Shown: positions 1-9,177, counted from the first letter of the stretch. The stretch: DNA of 64,000 nucleotides from an uncultured Lactobacillus sp. (GCA_946477855.1 CAMKZU010000004.1:25064-89063), one strand, 5' to 3'. Notes: a model not told the origin generated them from the letters alone. Translations and numbers: made by a program.

Positions 1-374
1 ACGCCTAAACCTAGCCCATGACCCAGTGAGCCCGTATGAAATTCCATGCCTTTGACTTCAGTAGTTGGATGGCCAATATAGGGACTGTTAAAAGTAGAGT
101 ACCTTTTTTCAAGGTCAGCGCGATCTATATAACCTTTATCAGCTAAAATTTCGTACCAGATTTCAACAGCATGACCCTTACTTTGAATATACGTGTCAAT
201 ATCTTTTTGACCAATGTTTTCTGCATTTTGGTTCATAACCGCATAGTATAAAGCAACTAAGATATCAGCACAGGATAAGTCAGAACCGGTGTGACCGTTT
301 TGGTGATTATAGATTAGCTGCCACGTTCTTTTTCTTAGTGCAACAGCCTTCTTTTTTAATTCAAGAATATTCAT
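1..374 (-). CDS. Transketolase N-terminal subunit (partial, runs off left edge)
   Basis: First about 124 residues of a thiamine-diphosphate transketolase N-terminal half. Seen: the N-terminal helix leading into GHTGSDLSCADILVALYY, then SKGHAVE, then TGSLGHGLGLGV, which match the cofactor and substrate-binding segments of the family. The start ATG at 372-374 is preceded by a GAGGTG ribosome binding site at about 381-386. Split transketolases are encoded as two neighbouring genes, so the C-terminal half is expected to the left of the window. It is divergent from a LacI regulator and close to a fucose-isomerase-like gene, which suggests a pentose or deoxysugar catabolic cluster rather than the housekeeping enzyme. 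That role is inferred from context. Confidence 0.88.
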   Translation of the reverse strand, partial: MNILELKKKAVALRKRTWQLIYNHQNGHTGSDLSCADILVALYYAVMNQNAENIGQKDIDTYIQSKGHAVEIWYEILADKGYIDRADLEKRYSTFNSPYIGHPTTEVKGMEFHTGSLGHGLGLG

Positions 375-403
375 GAAAACACCTCATTATCAAAAATAAT
401 TAC

Positions 404-419
404 TTGTAATTGCTTACAC
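404..419. promoter_or_regulatory. cre-like CcpA site (one mismatch)
   Basis: TTGTAATTGCTTACAC is nearly symmetrical and differs from the cre consensus at the central CG. It lies just upstream of the transketolase gene, where CcpA would give carbon catabolite control. Not as good a match as the sites at 1594 and 3205. Confidence 0.4.
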
Positions 420-441
420 TGATAGAGTATCATGCTTATAA

Positions 442-482
442 CTAGTTTAGTTATATTGATTAGTTAGTTTAGCTTATATTAG
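442..482. promoter_or_regulatory. Repeated operator-like motif in the tkt/lacI divergent region
   Basis: Two copies of a TAGTTTAG-(C/T)TTATATT motif are seen at 442-457 and 464-482. The same motif recurs at 1531-1548 and 1572-1588 in front of the isomerase gene. Sharing between the two promoters suggests binding sites for the LacI-family regulator encoded at 511. The motif is not an obvious palindrome, so it could instead be AT-rich promoter sequence. Confidence 0.5.
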
Positions 483-510
483 TAAACAATAATATTGAAG
501 AGATGATTTT

Positions 511-1527
511 TTGAACCTAAAAATGAGTGATATTGCAAAGATAGCGGGCGTTTCTAAAGCCGCAGTTTCTTTTGCTCTAAATGGCAAGCCGGGCGTAAGC
601 GAAAAAACCAGAAAAAAGATTTTTAAGGTTATTAAAGATCAAGGTTATGAACCGCTACGCAAACATAAAAAAGGCGGGGTTCGCAAATTAGCCAGTATCA
701 GTCTGATTATTATTCGCGATCGAGCTGGAATGATGAATCGGAGCTATGCCAGCCTGCCCTTTTTTGACACCTTAATATCTAACTTAACGCAAAATATTGG
801 CGGTTTTGGCGGACAAGTCCAAATTGTGCAACTGGATATCAATCACTTGCAAGATAATCTGAATGAAAATACAGCATTGCTGCAGTCTAAGGCTTCAATT
901 GTGCTGGCAACCGATCTGAATAAAAAGCAAGTTAAGTTAATAAATCAAAAACTAAAAAATGTGATCTTTATTGATACGTATTTTAAAGATGTAAATGCCG
1001 ATTTTATCTCAATTGATAATTTTCAAGGGGCATATTTAGCAGGTAAATATATTTTGGCTAAAGGCTATCGGAAAATAGGCTATGTTGCTTCTAACCATAG
1101 TATTCCCAATTTTGCGCAAAGACGGGCAGGCTTTACCCAGGCCCTAAAAGAGAAAAACATTGAAATTCCGCCGGAATTTATTTTTAGCTTAAATCCTACT
1201 GAACTTAGAGGAGCCTTGCCGCAATTTATTCATTTGAGCAAAGTTTTTCCTGAAGTACTTTTTTGTGAAAATGATTATATGGCTCTGCGTTTGGTCAAAG
1301 AATTTACCAAAGAAAAAATTAGAGTTCCTCAGGACATTGCAATCATGGGCTTTGATGATATTTTTGAAGACACGATGGTTACGCCGGAATTAACAACGAT
1401 TCACGTCCCGATAACGCAGATTGTCAGCCAAGCAATTAATCAATTACAAAACAAAGCTGCTGACCACAATTGGCTGCCCCAAAAGTGCTTTATCTCAACC
1501 AAATTGGTTAAAAGGGAATCATTATAA
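511..1527 (+). CDS. LacI/GalR-family transcriptional regulator
   Basis: 338-residue regulator. The N-terminal helix-turn-helix (MSDIAKIAGVSKAAVSFALN, from about residue 5) and hinge are followed by a periplasmic-binding-protein-like effector domain to the C-terminus, including the family-typical IMGFDD near residue 285. The listed start is TTG at 511; an in-frame ATG at 523 removes four residues and fits other LacI proteins equally well. It sits between the divergent transketolase gene and the co-directional isomerase gene 111 bases downstream, and repeated operator-like motifs lie in both intergenic gaps. It is therefore likely the local repressor of the unidentified sugar pathway. The effector cannot be told from sequence. 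Confidence 0.9.
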   Translation: MNLKMSDIAKIAGVSKAAVSFALNGKPGVSEKTRKKIFKVIKDQGYEPLRKHKKGGVRKLASISLIIIRDRAGMMNRSYASLPFFDTLISNLTQNIGGFGGQVQIVQLDINHLQDNLNENTALLQSKASIVLATDLNKKQVKLINQKLKNVIFIDTYFKDVNADFISIDNFQGAYLAGKYILAKGYRKIGYVASNHSIPNFAQRRAGFTQALKEKNIEIPPEFIFSLNPTELRGALPQFIHLSKVFPEVLFCENDYMALRLVKEFTKEKIRVPQDIAIMGFDDIFEDTMVTPELTTIHVPITQIVSQAINQLQNKAADHNWLPQKCFISTKLVKRESL

Positions 1528-1530
1528 AAA

Positions 1531-1588
1531 TAGTTTAGTCTAATTAAGTAAAAACAGTATTGAATGGTCTTCTAGTTTAGTTTATATT
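1531..1588. promoter_or_regulatory. Operator-like repeats upstream of the isomerase gene
   Basis: TAGTTTAGTCTAATT (1531-1545) and CTAGTTTAGTTTATATT (1572-1588) repeat the motif found at 442-482. They lie between the regulator stop codon and the isomerase start, as expected for operators of the 511 regulator. Confidence 0.5.
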
Positions 1589-1593
1589 TTGCT

Positions 1594-1609
1594 TTGGAAG
1601 CGAATACAA
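1594..1609 (+). promoter_or_regulatory. cre site (CcpA) before the isomerase gene
   Basis: TTGGAAGCGAATACAA matches the catabolite-responsive element consensus WTGNAANCGNWNNCW at every defined position. It is 29 bases before the isomerase start, so CcpA binding would block transcription when preferred sugars are present. Confidence 0.7.
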
Positions 1610-1638
1610 AAATAAACAATTAGGAGGCTCTTTTTTTA

Positions 1639-3087
1639 ATGGTTAATAATAAAAGTTTACAAAAAATAAAAATTGGCTTTGTACCAACTAGAAGAAACAT
1701 TTTCTCAGCAACAGCAGCGATTGAATTTGCAGATAAAACCCGTAAAAAATTAGATGAATTGGGAATTAACTACGTTGATATTAAAGAAGTTAATGATGAT
1801 GGACTTCTTTATGATGATGACGGACTCGAAAAAATAACCCAGAAATTTAAAGCGGCGGCTATTGATGGTTTGTTTATTGCAAACGAAAATTTTGGTACCG
1901 AGTATGAAGTTGCACGTCTGGCAGCTAAATTCAACGTACCTGTTCTTTTGTGGGGGCCAAAAGACGAGGCACCGGCTCCCGACGGTTCAAGGAGGCGCGA
2001 TACGCAATGTGGTCTATTTGCTATTGGTAAAGTTCTGCGTCACTTTAATGTTCCTTTTACCTATATTAGAAATAGCGATATTGCTGATCCGTCATTCAGC
2101 CGCGGAGTAATTGATTTTGTGAAGGTATGCAATGTTGTTAAAACTTTTAGGAATACCCGTGTTTTGCAGATAGGTCCTCGTCCCTTTGATTTCTGGTCAG
2201 TTATTGTCAATGAAGGCGAATTATTGGAAAAATTCGGTATTCAACTTTCACCAATCCCTTTAGGTGAGCTTACTTCATATATGAATGATTTAATTAAGAA
2301 AAACGATCCGCGCATTTCAGAGACTAAAGATACTTTTAGAAAATGGGCAGATATTAAAATTAAGGAAGATGATTTTACTAAAGTCGCTGCCTTGAAATTG
2401 GCTATGCAAGATAAAATGAAACAATATGACTGCAACTGTGGCACTATTCAATGCTGGACGGAGCTGCAGCGTGAAATCGGAATTTTGCCGTATGCTTCTG
2501 AGGCTTTGCTCCAAACAGAAGGACTGCCGGTAACTTGCGAGACTGATATTAACGGGGCAATTTCAGAAGTCTTGGCAGAATCTGCTACACTTGGGGATGA
2601 AAGAGCGTTATTTGCTGATGTCAACTGCCGCCATCCTGAAAACGAAAACGGCGAATTGTTGCAGCATCTGGGTACATTTGCTTTCCAAACGGCTAAAAAC
2701 CGTCCGGTTTTGCCACCATCGCACTTTGTATTTGATTATCCCGGTTCTGCTGCTTTTCAGGCTAAAGACGGCACTTATACTTTAGTTCGTTTTGACGGTG
2801 ACCACGGCAAGTATTCTATGCTGCTGGGCAATGCTAAAACTTGTGCGGGTCCGTATGAACAAGGAACTTATGCTTGGTTTGAATTTAATGATCTAAACCG
2901 TTTTGAAGCAAAATATGTCTATGGGCCTTATATTCATCACATGGCTGGCGTCCGTGCCGACGTTGTGCCAATTCTTGCTGAAGCAGGAAAGTACATTAAC
3001 GTTGAACCAGATTATTTTGACCCGATTAAAGATAAAGTTGCAGCATATTGGTACGGCGACTATGAATCGATTTTAACTGATAAATAA
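1639..3087 (+). CDS. L-fucose/L-arabinose isomerase-family protein
   Basis: 482-residue cytoplasmic enzyme of the FucI-like ketol isomerase family (aldose-ketose isomerisation, metal dependent). Seen: an N-terminal Rossmann-like domain with repeated sugar-binding strands, then a region containing CNCGTIQCWTELQ and, near the C-terminus, HHMAGVRAD. The family uses conserved Glu/Asp/His residues for the metal; several acidic residues lie between residues 290 and 330, but individual ligands cannot be assigned. RBS AGGAGG is at 1622-1627. A cre site and repeated operators precede it. With a transketolase beside it, it probably feeds a pentose or deoxysugar into the pentose phosphate route. The actual substrate is unknown. 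Confidence 0.8.
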   Translation: MVNNKSLQKIKIGFVPTRRNIFSATAAIEFADKTRKKLDELGINYVDIKEVNDDGLLYDDDGLEKITQKFKAAAIDGLFIANENFGTEYEVARLAAKFNVPVLLWGPKDEAPAPDGSRRRDTQCGLFAIGKVLRHFNVPFTYIRNSDIADPSFSRGVIDFVKVCNVVKTFRNTRVLQIGPRPFDFWSVIVNEGELLEKFGIQLSPIPLGELTSYMNDLIKKNDPRISETKDTFRKWADIKIKEDDFTKVAALKLAMQDKMKQYDCNCGTIQCWTELQREIGILPYASEALLQTEGLPVTCETDINGAISEVLAESATLGDERALFADVNCRHPENENGELLQHLGTFAFQTAKNRPVLPPSHFVFDYPGSAAFQAKDGTYTLVRFDGDHGKYSMLLGNAKTCAGPYEQGTYAWFEFNDLNRFEAKYVYGPYIHHMAGVRADVVPILAEAGKYINVEPDYFDPIKDKVAAYWYGDYESILTDK

Positions 3088-3118
3088 AAATTACTTTTTA
3101 AAGTTAGTAATTGTTAAG

Positions 3119-3149
3119 GCAAGAATATTCCCATATTCTTGCTTTTTTT
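3119..3149 (+). terminator. Rho-independent terminator
   Basis: GCAAGAATAT and ATATTCTTGC form a 10-bp stem with a short loop, followed by seven T residues. It ends the isomerase transcript. Confidence 0.85.
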
Positions 3150-3204
3150 GTGCTCTAACGGCAACTAAACCAAAACTAAAATAAAATTTTATTATCAACT
3201 GCTA

Positions 3205-3233
3205 TTGAAAGCGATTGCATTAACTGGGATAAT
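3205..3233 (+). promoter_or_regulatory. Promoter with overlapping cre site for the rbs operon
   Basis: A -35 TTGAAA (3205-3210) and -10 GATAAT (3228-3233) are spaced by exactly 17 bases. The cre match TTGAAAGCGATTGCAT (3205-3220) covers the -35 box, so CcpA binding would exclude RNA polymerase. Confidence 0.75.
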
Positions 3234-3313
3234 GAAATTTGTGTAAGGCTCTGTATATTAAAGCCTTAAGTCAGATAAAGCTTAATACTTGTTTTTAGTG
3301 AGAGGGGGAAAAC

Positions 3314-4240
3314 ATGAGTATTAATATCTCGGTTCTTGGCAGTATCAATTTAGATACTACTTATCATGTTACTCATATCCCGTTACCTGGTGAAACGCTC
3401 CAAGTAAATAAGAAAACGTATGCTGGTGGCGGGAAAGGAGCTAATCAAGCAGTGGCTGCACAGCGTAGCGGTGCTACTGTTCATTTTATCGGCGCAGTAG
3501 GCAACGATACTGCAGGAAAATTTATGCTGGAAACAATGGGCAAGGAAGACATTGATTTAGCTAACGTCGAAGTTAAAGAAAACGAGCAAACAGGTGCGGC
3601 TACAATTTTGCTTGATAAGAATGGACAAAACAGTATTTTGGTTTATGCCGGAGCTAACAGTTTAATTAGTCATAAACAGATAGTTAAAGCAGAAGATGTG
3701 ATTGCAAAGTCTCAGTACATTATTGCGCAGTTTGAAACGCCAATTAAAGCAACTCTTGAGGCTTTTAAGATTGCTAAAAAACATGACGTGATAACTATTT
3801 TAAATCCTGCTCCAGCTGCAAAAATTAGTGATGAACTATTGGAATTAACGGACATTATTACTCCTAACGAAACAGAAAGTGCCTTTATTACAGGCATCAA
3901 AGTCAAAGACCAAAATGCAATGCACGAAACAGACATGTACTTTAAGAAAAAAGGAGTAAAAGTAACATTAATTACTTTAGGTTCGCGCGGAGTACACTGT
4001 TCGATTGGCTCTATCAGCCAATTAGTTCCTGCACACAAAGTCCATGTAGTAGATACTACGGGAGCCGGAGATACTTTCGTTGGTGCAATGGCATCCATAT
4101 TAAAACCAGATTTTTCAAATATTTTTGAAGCGATTGATTATGGTCAAAAAGCTTCATCAATCACCATTGAAGTTATGGGTGCGCAACCTTCAATTCCTAC
4201 CAGAGAAAAGGTTGAGCAGGTGTACGGAAAGGAAGATTAA
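3314..4240 (+). CDS. rbsK: Ribokinase
   Basis: 308-residue PfkB-family kinase that phosphorylates D-ribose to ribose 5-phosphate. Seen: the N-terminal substrate signature ([10 protein letters not shown], then [10 protein letters not shown] near residue 38) and the C-terminal ATP/anion-hole signature DTTGAGDTF near residue 245, where the Asp of GAGD is the catalytic base. RBS GAGAGGGGG precedes the ATG. It is the first gene of a five-gene operon with rbsD, rbsA, rbsC and rbsB, and its stop is one base before the rbsD start. Kinase-first order is not the classical E. coli order, where the kinase comes last. Confidence 0.95.
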   Translation: MSINISVLGSINLDTTYHVTHIPLPGETLQVNKKTYAGGGKGANQAVAAQRSGATVHFIGAVGNDTAGKFMLETMGKEDIDLANVEVKENEQTGAATILLDKNGQNSILVYAGANSLISHKQIVKAEDVIAKSQYIIAQFETPIKATLEAFKIAKKHDVITILNPAPAAKISDELLELTDIITPNETESAFITGIKVKDQNAMHETDMYFKKKGVKVTLITLGSRGVHCSIGSISQLVPAHKVHVVDTTGAGDTFVGAMASILKPDFSNIFEAIDYGQKASSITIEVMGAQPSIPTREKVEQVYGKED

Positions 4241-4241
4241 T

Positions 4242-4637
4242 ATGAAGAAAACAGGTATTTTAAATTCTAATATCTCTCGTGTCGTGGCTGATATGGGGCA
4301 CATGGATTGGCTAGGAATTGGTGATGCGGGTACGCCCGTACCGCCAGAAACAGAAAAAATTGATTTGGCAGTTTCTGCCAACCTCCCCTCATTTACGCAA
4401 GTTTTAAAAGAAGTTCTTAAAGAATTGGCTGTGCAAAAAGTTTATGTTGCTGAGGAAATTAAGAAACAGAACCCACAGCAGTTAGAAAACATTAAAGCAA
4501 TTTTGCCAAACGTTGAAATTGAGTTTATTCCTCACAGTGAATTAAAGCAGGATTTACGCAGGGCAAAAGCTTTTATTCGAACAGGAGAAGAGACGCCTTT
4601 CTCAAACGTAATTCTCGAAAGTGGTGTGATTTTTTAG
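4242..4637 (+). CDS. rbsD: D-ribose pyranase
   Basis: 131-residue RbsD/FucU-family mutarotase that converts beta-pyranose to the other ribose forms so that the kinase can use it. Seen: [30 protein letters not shown], with the conserved catalytic His in MGH near residue 20, and the C-terminal RTGE...[12 protein letters not shown] longer open frame begins at 4125 inside rbsK, but the true start is the ATG at 4242, with AAGGAAG just upstream and the family's usual length of about 131 residues. It is nearly abutted with rbsK and followed by rbsA after 15 bases. Confidence 0.95.
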   Translation: MKKTGILNSNISRVVADMGHMDWLGIGDAGTPVPPETEKIDLAVSANLPSFTQVLKEVLKELAVQKVYVAEEIKKQNPQQLENIKAILPNVEIEFIPHSELKQDLRRAKAFIRTGEETPFSNVILESGVIF

Positions 4638-4652
4638 GAGGTGAGCCTTTTC

Positions 4653-6131
4653 ATGAAAATTGAAATGAAAGGGATTGAAAAATCTTTTGGAACCAATAAA
4701 GTTTTACGGGGTGTGGATTTTGACGTTCATTCTGGCGAAGTCCATGCGTTAATGGGCGAAAACGGCGCCGGCAAGTCTACTTTAATGAATATTTTAACTG
4801 GCTTACTAAAAAAAGACGCGGGCTCAATTAAAGTTGATGACCACGACACTACCTACGCCAGCGCATTAGACGCGGAACATCATGGCATTAGTTTTATTCA
4901 CCAAGAAATGAATAACTTTGCCGAAATGAGCGTTGTCGATAATATGTTTTTGAATAAAGAAATTAAAACTAAGCTGGGCCTAGTTGATCAAAAGAAAATG
5001 AGAAAAGAAGCCCGGCAGTATTTGGTGAATTTAGGTTCAGACATTGATGTTGACAGTAAAATGGGCGACTTGACTGTAGGTCAGCAGCAAATGGTGGAAA
5101 TAGCTAAGTCTCTGATGATTAACGCCAAAATAATTATTATGGACGAGCCTACTGCCGCACTGACTGAGAATGAAACTGCTATTTTATTCAAAACTATTAG
5201 AGAATTAAGGTCTAATAGCGTCGGCTTTATTTACATATCGCACAGAATGGAAGAACTCTGGCAAATATGTGACCGGGTAACAGTTATGCGTGATGGCTTA
5301 TCAGTTAACACTTATCAGACCAAAGACGTTGCCGAAAATCAAATCGTTCACGACATGGTAGGGCGTGACATTGGCGACTATTATCCTGGCCGCCACCCGC
5401 ATTTGGGAGAAGTGGCATTAAAAGCTGAACATTTATCAGGCAAGAAGTTTCACGATATCAGTTTTGAAGTCCACGAAGGAGAAATTTTAGGATTTTCCGG
5501 CTTGATGGGAGCTGGCAGAACGGAAACCATGAGAGCCTTATTTGGAATTGACAAATTAAGCTCCGGTAAAATCTATGTCGCTGGCAAGGAAACAAAATTA
5601 ACCAGTCCCAGCGTCTCCATTAAAAAGGGCATTGGCTTTTTAACTGAAGATAGAAAAAATGAGGGTCTGATTACTGAACAATCTTTAGAAGATAATATTG
5701 CCCTGCCAAGTATTGATACTTTCCGTAAGCATGGCATTATTGACAAAAAAGCAGAAGACAAATTTGCTGACATGCTGATTAAGCGGCTAACAGTGAAGGC
5801 TAATAATGCGCAAGTAACGGCCGGCAGCTTGTCAGGCGGTAACCAGCAAAAGGTTGTTTTAGCTAAATGGGTTGGCAGCGGCTCCAAGATTTTAATTTTG
5901 GATGAACCAACTCGTGGAGTTGACGTAGGTGCCAAGAAAGAAATTTATGAACTGATGAATCAGTTAACCGACAGACACGTAGCCATCATAATGATTTCTA
6001 GTGACCTGCCTGAAGTTCTTAGTATGAGTGATCGTATTGAAGTGCTGTATGAAGGTAAACAAATGGGCGTCATTAATGCCCAAGGTGCAACTCAAGAACA
6101 AGTGATGAAATTAGCTACAGGAGGAAAGTAG
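4653..6131 (+). CDS. rbsA: Ribose ABC transporter, ATP-binding protein
   Basis: 492-residue double ATPase that powers ribose import. Two ABC cassettes are seen in tandem. The first has Walker A GENGAGKST near residue 35, a VGQQQMVEIAK signature and Walker B IIMDEPTAAL. The second has a degenerate Walker A region (GLMGAGRTE), an LSGGNQQKVVLAKW signature and LILDEPTRGVD, as in RbsA and XylG proteins. A GTG at 4641 is in frame, but it is the tail of the AGGAGGTGA ribosome binding site (4636-4644), so the ATG at 4653 is chosen. Confidence 0.95.
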   Translation: MKIEMKGIEKSFGTNKVLRGVDFDVHSGEVHALMGENGAGKSTLMNILTGLLKKDAGSIKVDDHDTTYASALDAEHHGISFIHQEMNNFAEMSVVDNMFLNKEIKTKLGLVDQKKMRKEARQYLVNLGSDIDVDSKMGDLTVGQQQMVEIAKSLMINAKIIIMDEPTAALTENETAILFKTIRELRSNSVGFIYISHRMEELWQICDRVTVMRDGLSVNTYQTKDVAENQIVHDMVGRDIGDYYPGRHPHLGEVALKAEHLSGKKFHDISFEVHEGEILGFSGLMGAGRTETMRALFGIDKLSSGKIYVAGKETKLTSPSVSIKKGIGFLTEDRKNEGLITEQSLEDNIALPSIDTFRKHGIIDKKAEDKFADMLIKRLTVKANNAQVTAGSLSGGNQQKVVLAKWVGSGSKILILDEPTRGVDVGAKKEIYELMNQLTDRHVAIIMISSDLPEVLSMSDRIEVLYEGKQMGVINAQGATQEQVMKLATGGK

Positions 6132-6132
6132 A

Positions 6133-7098
6133 ATGGACAAGGCAAAAACAACAAAAAAGAAATTTGATTTTACGAAATACATGGCGCTCGTGGCTTTAAT
6201 AATTTTAGTAATTATTATTACAGTTTTAAACCCACAATTTATTGCGCCAAATAACTTATTAAATTTGCTTCGTCAAGCATCGGTCAACGCTCTAATCGCC
6301 TTTGGGATGACATTTGTTATTCTTACTTCCGGTATTGATTTATCTGTCGGTTCTATTTTGGCTTTCACAGGAGCTATCAGTGCCAGCTTGATTTTAGGTG
6401 GCACACCTGCTTGGCTTGCCGCATTAATTGGCCTTGCAATCGGAGCTTTATTGGGGGCACTCAATGGTGTATTCATCACCTGGGGCAAAGTTACCCCCTT
6501 TATTGCCACCTTGGCTACTATGACTATTTGGCGCGGTGCCACATATGTCTTCACAGGTGGCAATCCTATTACTGGCGGTAAAATGAATACCAGCTATTTC
6601 TTCCAATTTGTAGGGCAAGGCTATTTATTTGGTATTCCATTTCCAGTAATTATTACTCTGATTGCATTTATTATTTGCTACGTTCTACTTCATAAAACGG
6701 CTTTTGGTCGTAAGACCTTCGCGTTAGGCGGCAATGAAAAAGCTGCGTTTGTGGCCGGTGTTAAAACTAAGAAATTATTGATTATTATCTACACGATTTC
6801 TGGTTTATTTGCGGCTTTGGCTGGCTTTATACTAACTTCAAGATTAGGTTCAGCACAGCCCGATGCAGGTATGTCTTATGAAATGGACGCTATTGCTTCC
6901 ACTGTTATTGGTGGTGCCAGCCTGATGGGCGGTAAAGGAAGAATGGCAGGGACTCTCGTGGGTGCTTTGTTAATTGCTTCTTTAAGCAATGGTATGAATT
7001 TACTCGGGATTAATAGTTTCTATCAACAAATTGTTAAAGGTGTCGTAATTTTAATTGCGGTTATGATTGATTCCCAAACACAAAAGAACAGGGAATAA
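6133..7098 (+). CDS. rbsC: Ribose ABC transporter, permease
   Basis: 321-residue integral membrane permease of the BPD_transp_2 family with eight to ten hydrophobic helices. Seen: the family segment GIDLSVGSILAFTGAISA near residue 75 and the cytoplasmic loop GRKTFALGGNEKAAFVAGV near residue 195, which contacts the ATPase, then GGASLMGGKGRMAGTLVGA. RBS AGGAGG lies in the end of rbsA, one base separates the genes, and translation is likely coupled. Ribose is the substrate by operon context. Confidence 0.95.
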   Translation: MDKAKTTKKKFDFTKYMALVALIILVIIITVLNPQFIAPNNLLNLLRQASVNALIAFGMTFVILTSGIDLSVGSILAFTGAISASLILGGTPAWLAALIGLAIGALLGALNGVFITWGKVTPFIATLATMTIWRGATYVFTGGNPITGGKMNTSYFFQFVGQGYLFGIPFPVIITLIAFIICYVLLHKTAFGRKTFALGGNEKAAFVAGVKTKKLLIIIYTISGLFAALAGFILTSRLGSAQPDAGMSYEMDAIASTVIGGASLMGGKGRMAGTLVGALLIASLSNGMNLLGINSFYQQIVKGVVILIAVMIDSQTQKNRE

Positions 7099-7120
7099 AA
7101 TTATTTTTAGAGGAGAAATA

Positions 7121-8122
7121 ATGATGAATATTAAAAATTTTTCCAAACGATTGATGAAAATTGCTACTGCAGCTTCTGTCTTGCTTTTAGCAGGGGGAAT
7201 TCTTGCGGGCTGTGGTTCCACAGGCTTAAGCAACAGTTCGGGTTCGTCTTCTAAAGTAGAAAAGAAGGCACCAAAAGATTTGAAAATTGGTGTGTCTATC
7301 TCAACATTGACTAACCCCGCATTTGTTAATTTAAAGAATGTTATTAGTGACTACGCTAAAAAGCATGGTTCAAAAGTCATCATCGATGACGCAAATAATG
7401 ATACTTCAAAGCAAAATAACGACGTTGAAGATTTAATCACACAAAAGGTAGATGCCTTAATTATCAACCCTTGTGATTCTTCAGCTATTTCTACAGTAGT
7501 TAAAAAAGCTAATGATGCTAAAATTCCTGTAATCTGTGTTGACCGTAGTGCTGACTCCGGTAAAGTAGTTTCAACAGTTGCTTCTGACAATATTGCCGGA
7601 GGTAAAAAAGCTGCTAATTGGTTAATTGAAAAATTAGGCGAAAATGCTAAAATTGCTGAAATTCAAGGAATTCCTGGAGCTTCCGCCACACGTGAACGTG
7701 GTAAAGGTTTTGATAGTATTGGTGATAAGAAATTAAATATTGTGACTAAGCAGACCGCTCAGTTTGACCGTGCCAAGGCCCTGACCGTTACCGAAAACAT
7801 TTTACAAGCTCATAGCGATATTAAAGGTATTTTTGCCCAAAACGACGAAGAAGCAGTTGGTGCAGCTCGAGCTGTTAAAGCAGCCAACAAGAAAATAACT
7901 ATCATTGGTTTTGATGGTACTCTTGCCAGCTTGAATTTAATTCAAAAGGGTCAAATTACGGCTACTGTTGGTCAGCAATGGAATAAGATAGGTCAAGAAT
8001 CTGTCCAAAAGGTTTACGATCACTACCAGAATAAGAAGGTTCCTAAGAACGACAAGGTAGCAGTCAAGATTATTACTAAGAATAATGTAGCTTCATTTAA
8101 GAAGCAAGTTTACAACAAATAA
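7121..8122 (+). CDS. rbsB: Ribose ABC transporter, substrate-binding lipoprotein
   Basis: 333-residue extracellular ribose-binding protein of the Peripla_BP_4 fold. Seen: a lysine-rich N-terminus, a hydrophobic signal and the lipobox GILAGC, so the protein is lipid-anchored after cleavage before Cys. The mature part starts with a Ser/Gly/Asn linker and then LKIGVSISTLTNPAF, with later VDRSADSG and IIGFDGT elements usual for RbsB. A longer frame begins at 7067 inside rbsC, but AGAGGAG at 7109-7115 supports the ATG at 7121. It is last in the operon and followed by a strong terminator, the common place for the most abundant component. Confidence 0.95.
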   Translation: MMNIKNFSKRLMKIATAASVLLLAGGILAGCGSTGLSNSSGSSSKVEKKAPKDLKIGVSISTLTNPAFVNLKNVISDYAKKHGSKVIIDDANNDTSKQNNDVEDLITQKVDALIINPCDSSAISTVVKKANDAKIPVICVDRSADSGKVVSTVASDNIAGGKKAANWLIEKLGENAKIAEIQGIPGASATRERGKGFDSIGDKKLNIVTKQTAQFDRAKALTVTENILQAHSDIKGIFAQNDEEAVGAARAVKAANKKITIIGFDGTLASLNLIQKGQITATVGQQWNKIGQESVQKVYDHYQNKKVPKNDKVAVKIITKNNVASFKKQVYNK

Positions 8123-8157
8123 TAAAACCAATTGTTGATAGATTATTAATAAAAATG

Positions 8158-8197
8158 AATAGGAGCTTAAAATTAGACTTTAAGCTCCTATTTTATT
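8158..8197. terminator. Terminator between convergent rbsB and lacI genes
   Basis: AATAGGAGCTTAAA and TTTAAGCTCCTATT form a long stem followed by TTATTT. It lies between convergent genes and the stem is symmetrical, so it may serve both strands. Confidence 0.85.
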
Positions 8198-9156
8198 TAA
8201 TATGTCGAATTTCTCTTAATAGGAATGACGTTAATAATACTATTTTGACTAGATTTCTTTCCATTGATTAAATCTAATAATCGCCTTGCTGCAGTTTGAC
8301 CAATCAATTTAGGCTGTTGGTCAATTGTAGAAATTGTAGGCGTAGTATATTCGCATAGCACGTTATTGTCATAGCCTATAAGTTGAAAATCAGCTGGGAT
8401 TTTAAGATTACGCCGTTGAGCTTCCTTAATAATTTCCGCAGCATAGATATCATTAACTGCAATTACAGCGTCAAAACGATTGCTTTTCTTTAAGACTTCT
8501 TGCGCAGCTTTCTCAGGATCGGTTTCGGAAACCTTTTTAAGCATGTAGGGAATATTAAGCTTGTTTAGCTCGTTAACTAGTGACTCTACTCTTTCCCTTA
8601 CTGTTGGCAATCTCAGCGGCCAATGCTGAATCATTACCCTAGTTGCCTGATTTTGCAATAGAGAAATACAGTCTTTGCCACCTTTGATATTGTCTGAAAC
8701 TATGCGGGCAACATTATCATCAATATTAGCGCTATCATACATTACAAGAGGTGTTGCCAAGTTTAAATTAGCTGGCATATCAAAAGCGGCAGTGATAATG
8801 CCGTCAATATTATTTTTTTGGAACTCGTTAATAAAATTCAAATAGTTTTTTTTATTTGAATTGGCGCTAAAAGAAATTAGCGCAGAATAGCCTTTTTTTT
8901 GGAGAATAGATTGAATGCCGTCAATAATTTGGGCATAAAAACGGTTGTTTAGGTCGGGGATGATGATGCCAATCATCCGCGATTTTTTTTGGTATAAAGT
9001 TCGTGCTACTTGATTAGGCTGATAATTTATTTCTTTGATAACTCGTTCGACTTTTTTTCTAGTAGCAGGGCTGACGTTAGGCGAATCATTAATAATTCGA
9101 GAAACAGTAGCTACAGAAACTCCGGCTAATTTAGCCACATCTTTAATAGTAGACAT
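8197..9156 (-). CDS. LacI/GalR-family regulator, likely of the adjacent MFS-glycosidase operon
   Basis: 319-residue repressor. N-terminal HTH MSTIKDVAKLAGVSVATVSR, hinge helix with NQVARTLYQKKS, then a sugar-binding effector domain with IIPDLNNRFYAQI and LIGYDNN. RBS AAGGATC precedes the ATG. It is divergent from the MFS transporter at 9331, and the 174-base gap holds two TGTAA-N4-TTACA palindromes suited to a LacI dimer. This points to control of the transporter/glycosidase operon and of its own gene. It also lies next to rbsB, so an RbsR role is possible, but no such palindrome is seen at the rbs promoter. Confidence 0.88.
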   Translation of the reverse strand: MSTIKDVAKLAGVSVATVSRIINDSPNVSPATRKKVERVIKEINYQPNQVARTLYQKKSRMIGIIIPDLNNRFYAQIIDGIQSILQKKGYSALISFSANSNKKNYLNFINEFQKNNIDGIITAAFDMPANLNLATPLVMYDSANIDDNVARIVSDNIKGGKDCISLLQNQATRVMIQHWPLRLPTVRERVESLVNELNKLNIPYMLKKVSETDPEKAAQEVLKKSNRFDAVIAVNDIYAAEIIKEAQRRNLKIPADFQLIGYDNNVLCEYTTPTISTIDQQPKLIGQTAARRLLDLINGKKSSQNSIINVIPIKRNSTY

Positions 9157-9177
9157 GATTGATCCTTTTTTAATTAC

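Noticed and set aside
4125..4241. Upstream extension of rbsD
   Set aside because: It overlaps rbsK and has no RBS; the ATG at 4242 matches RbsD length.
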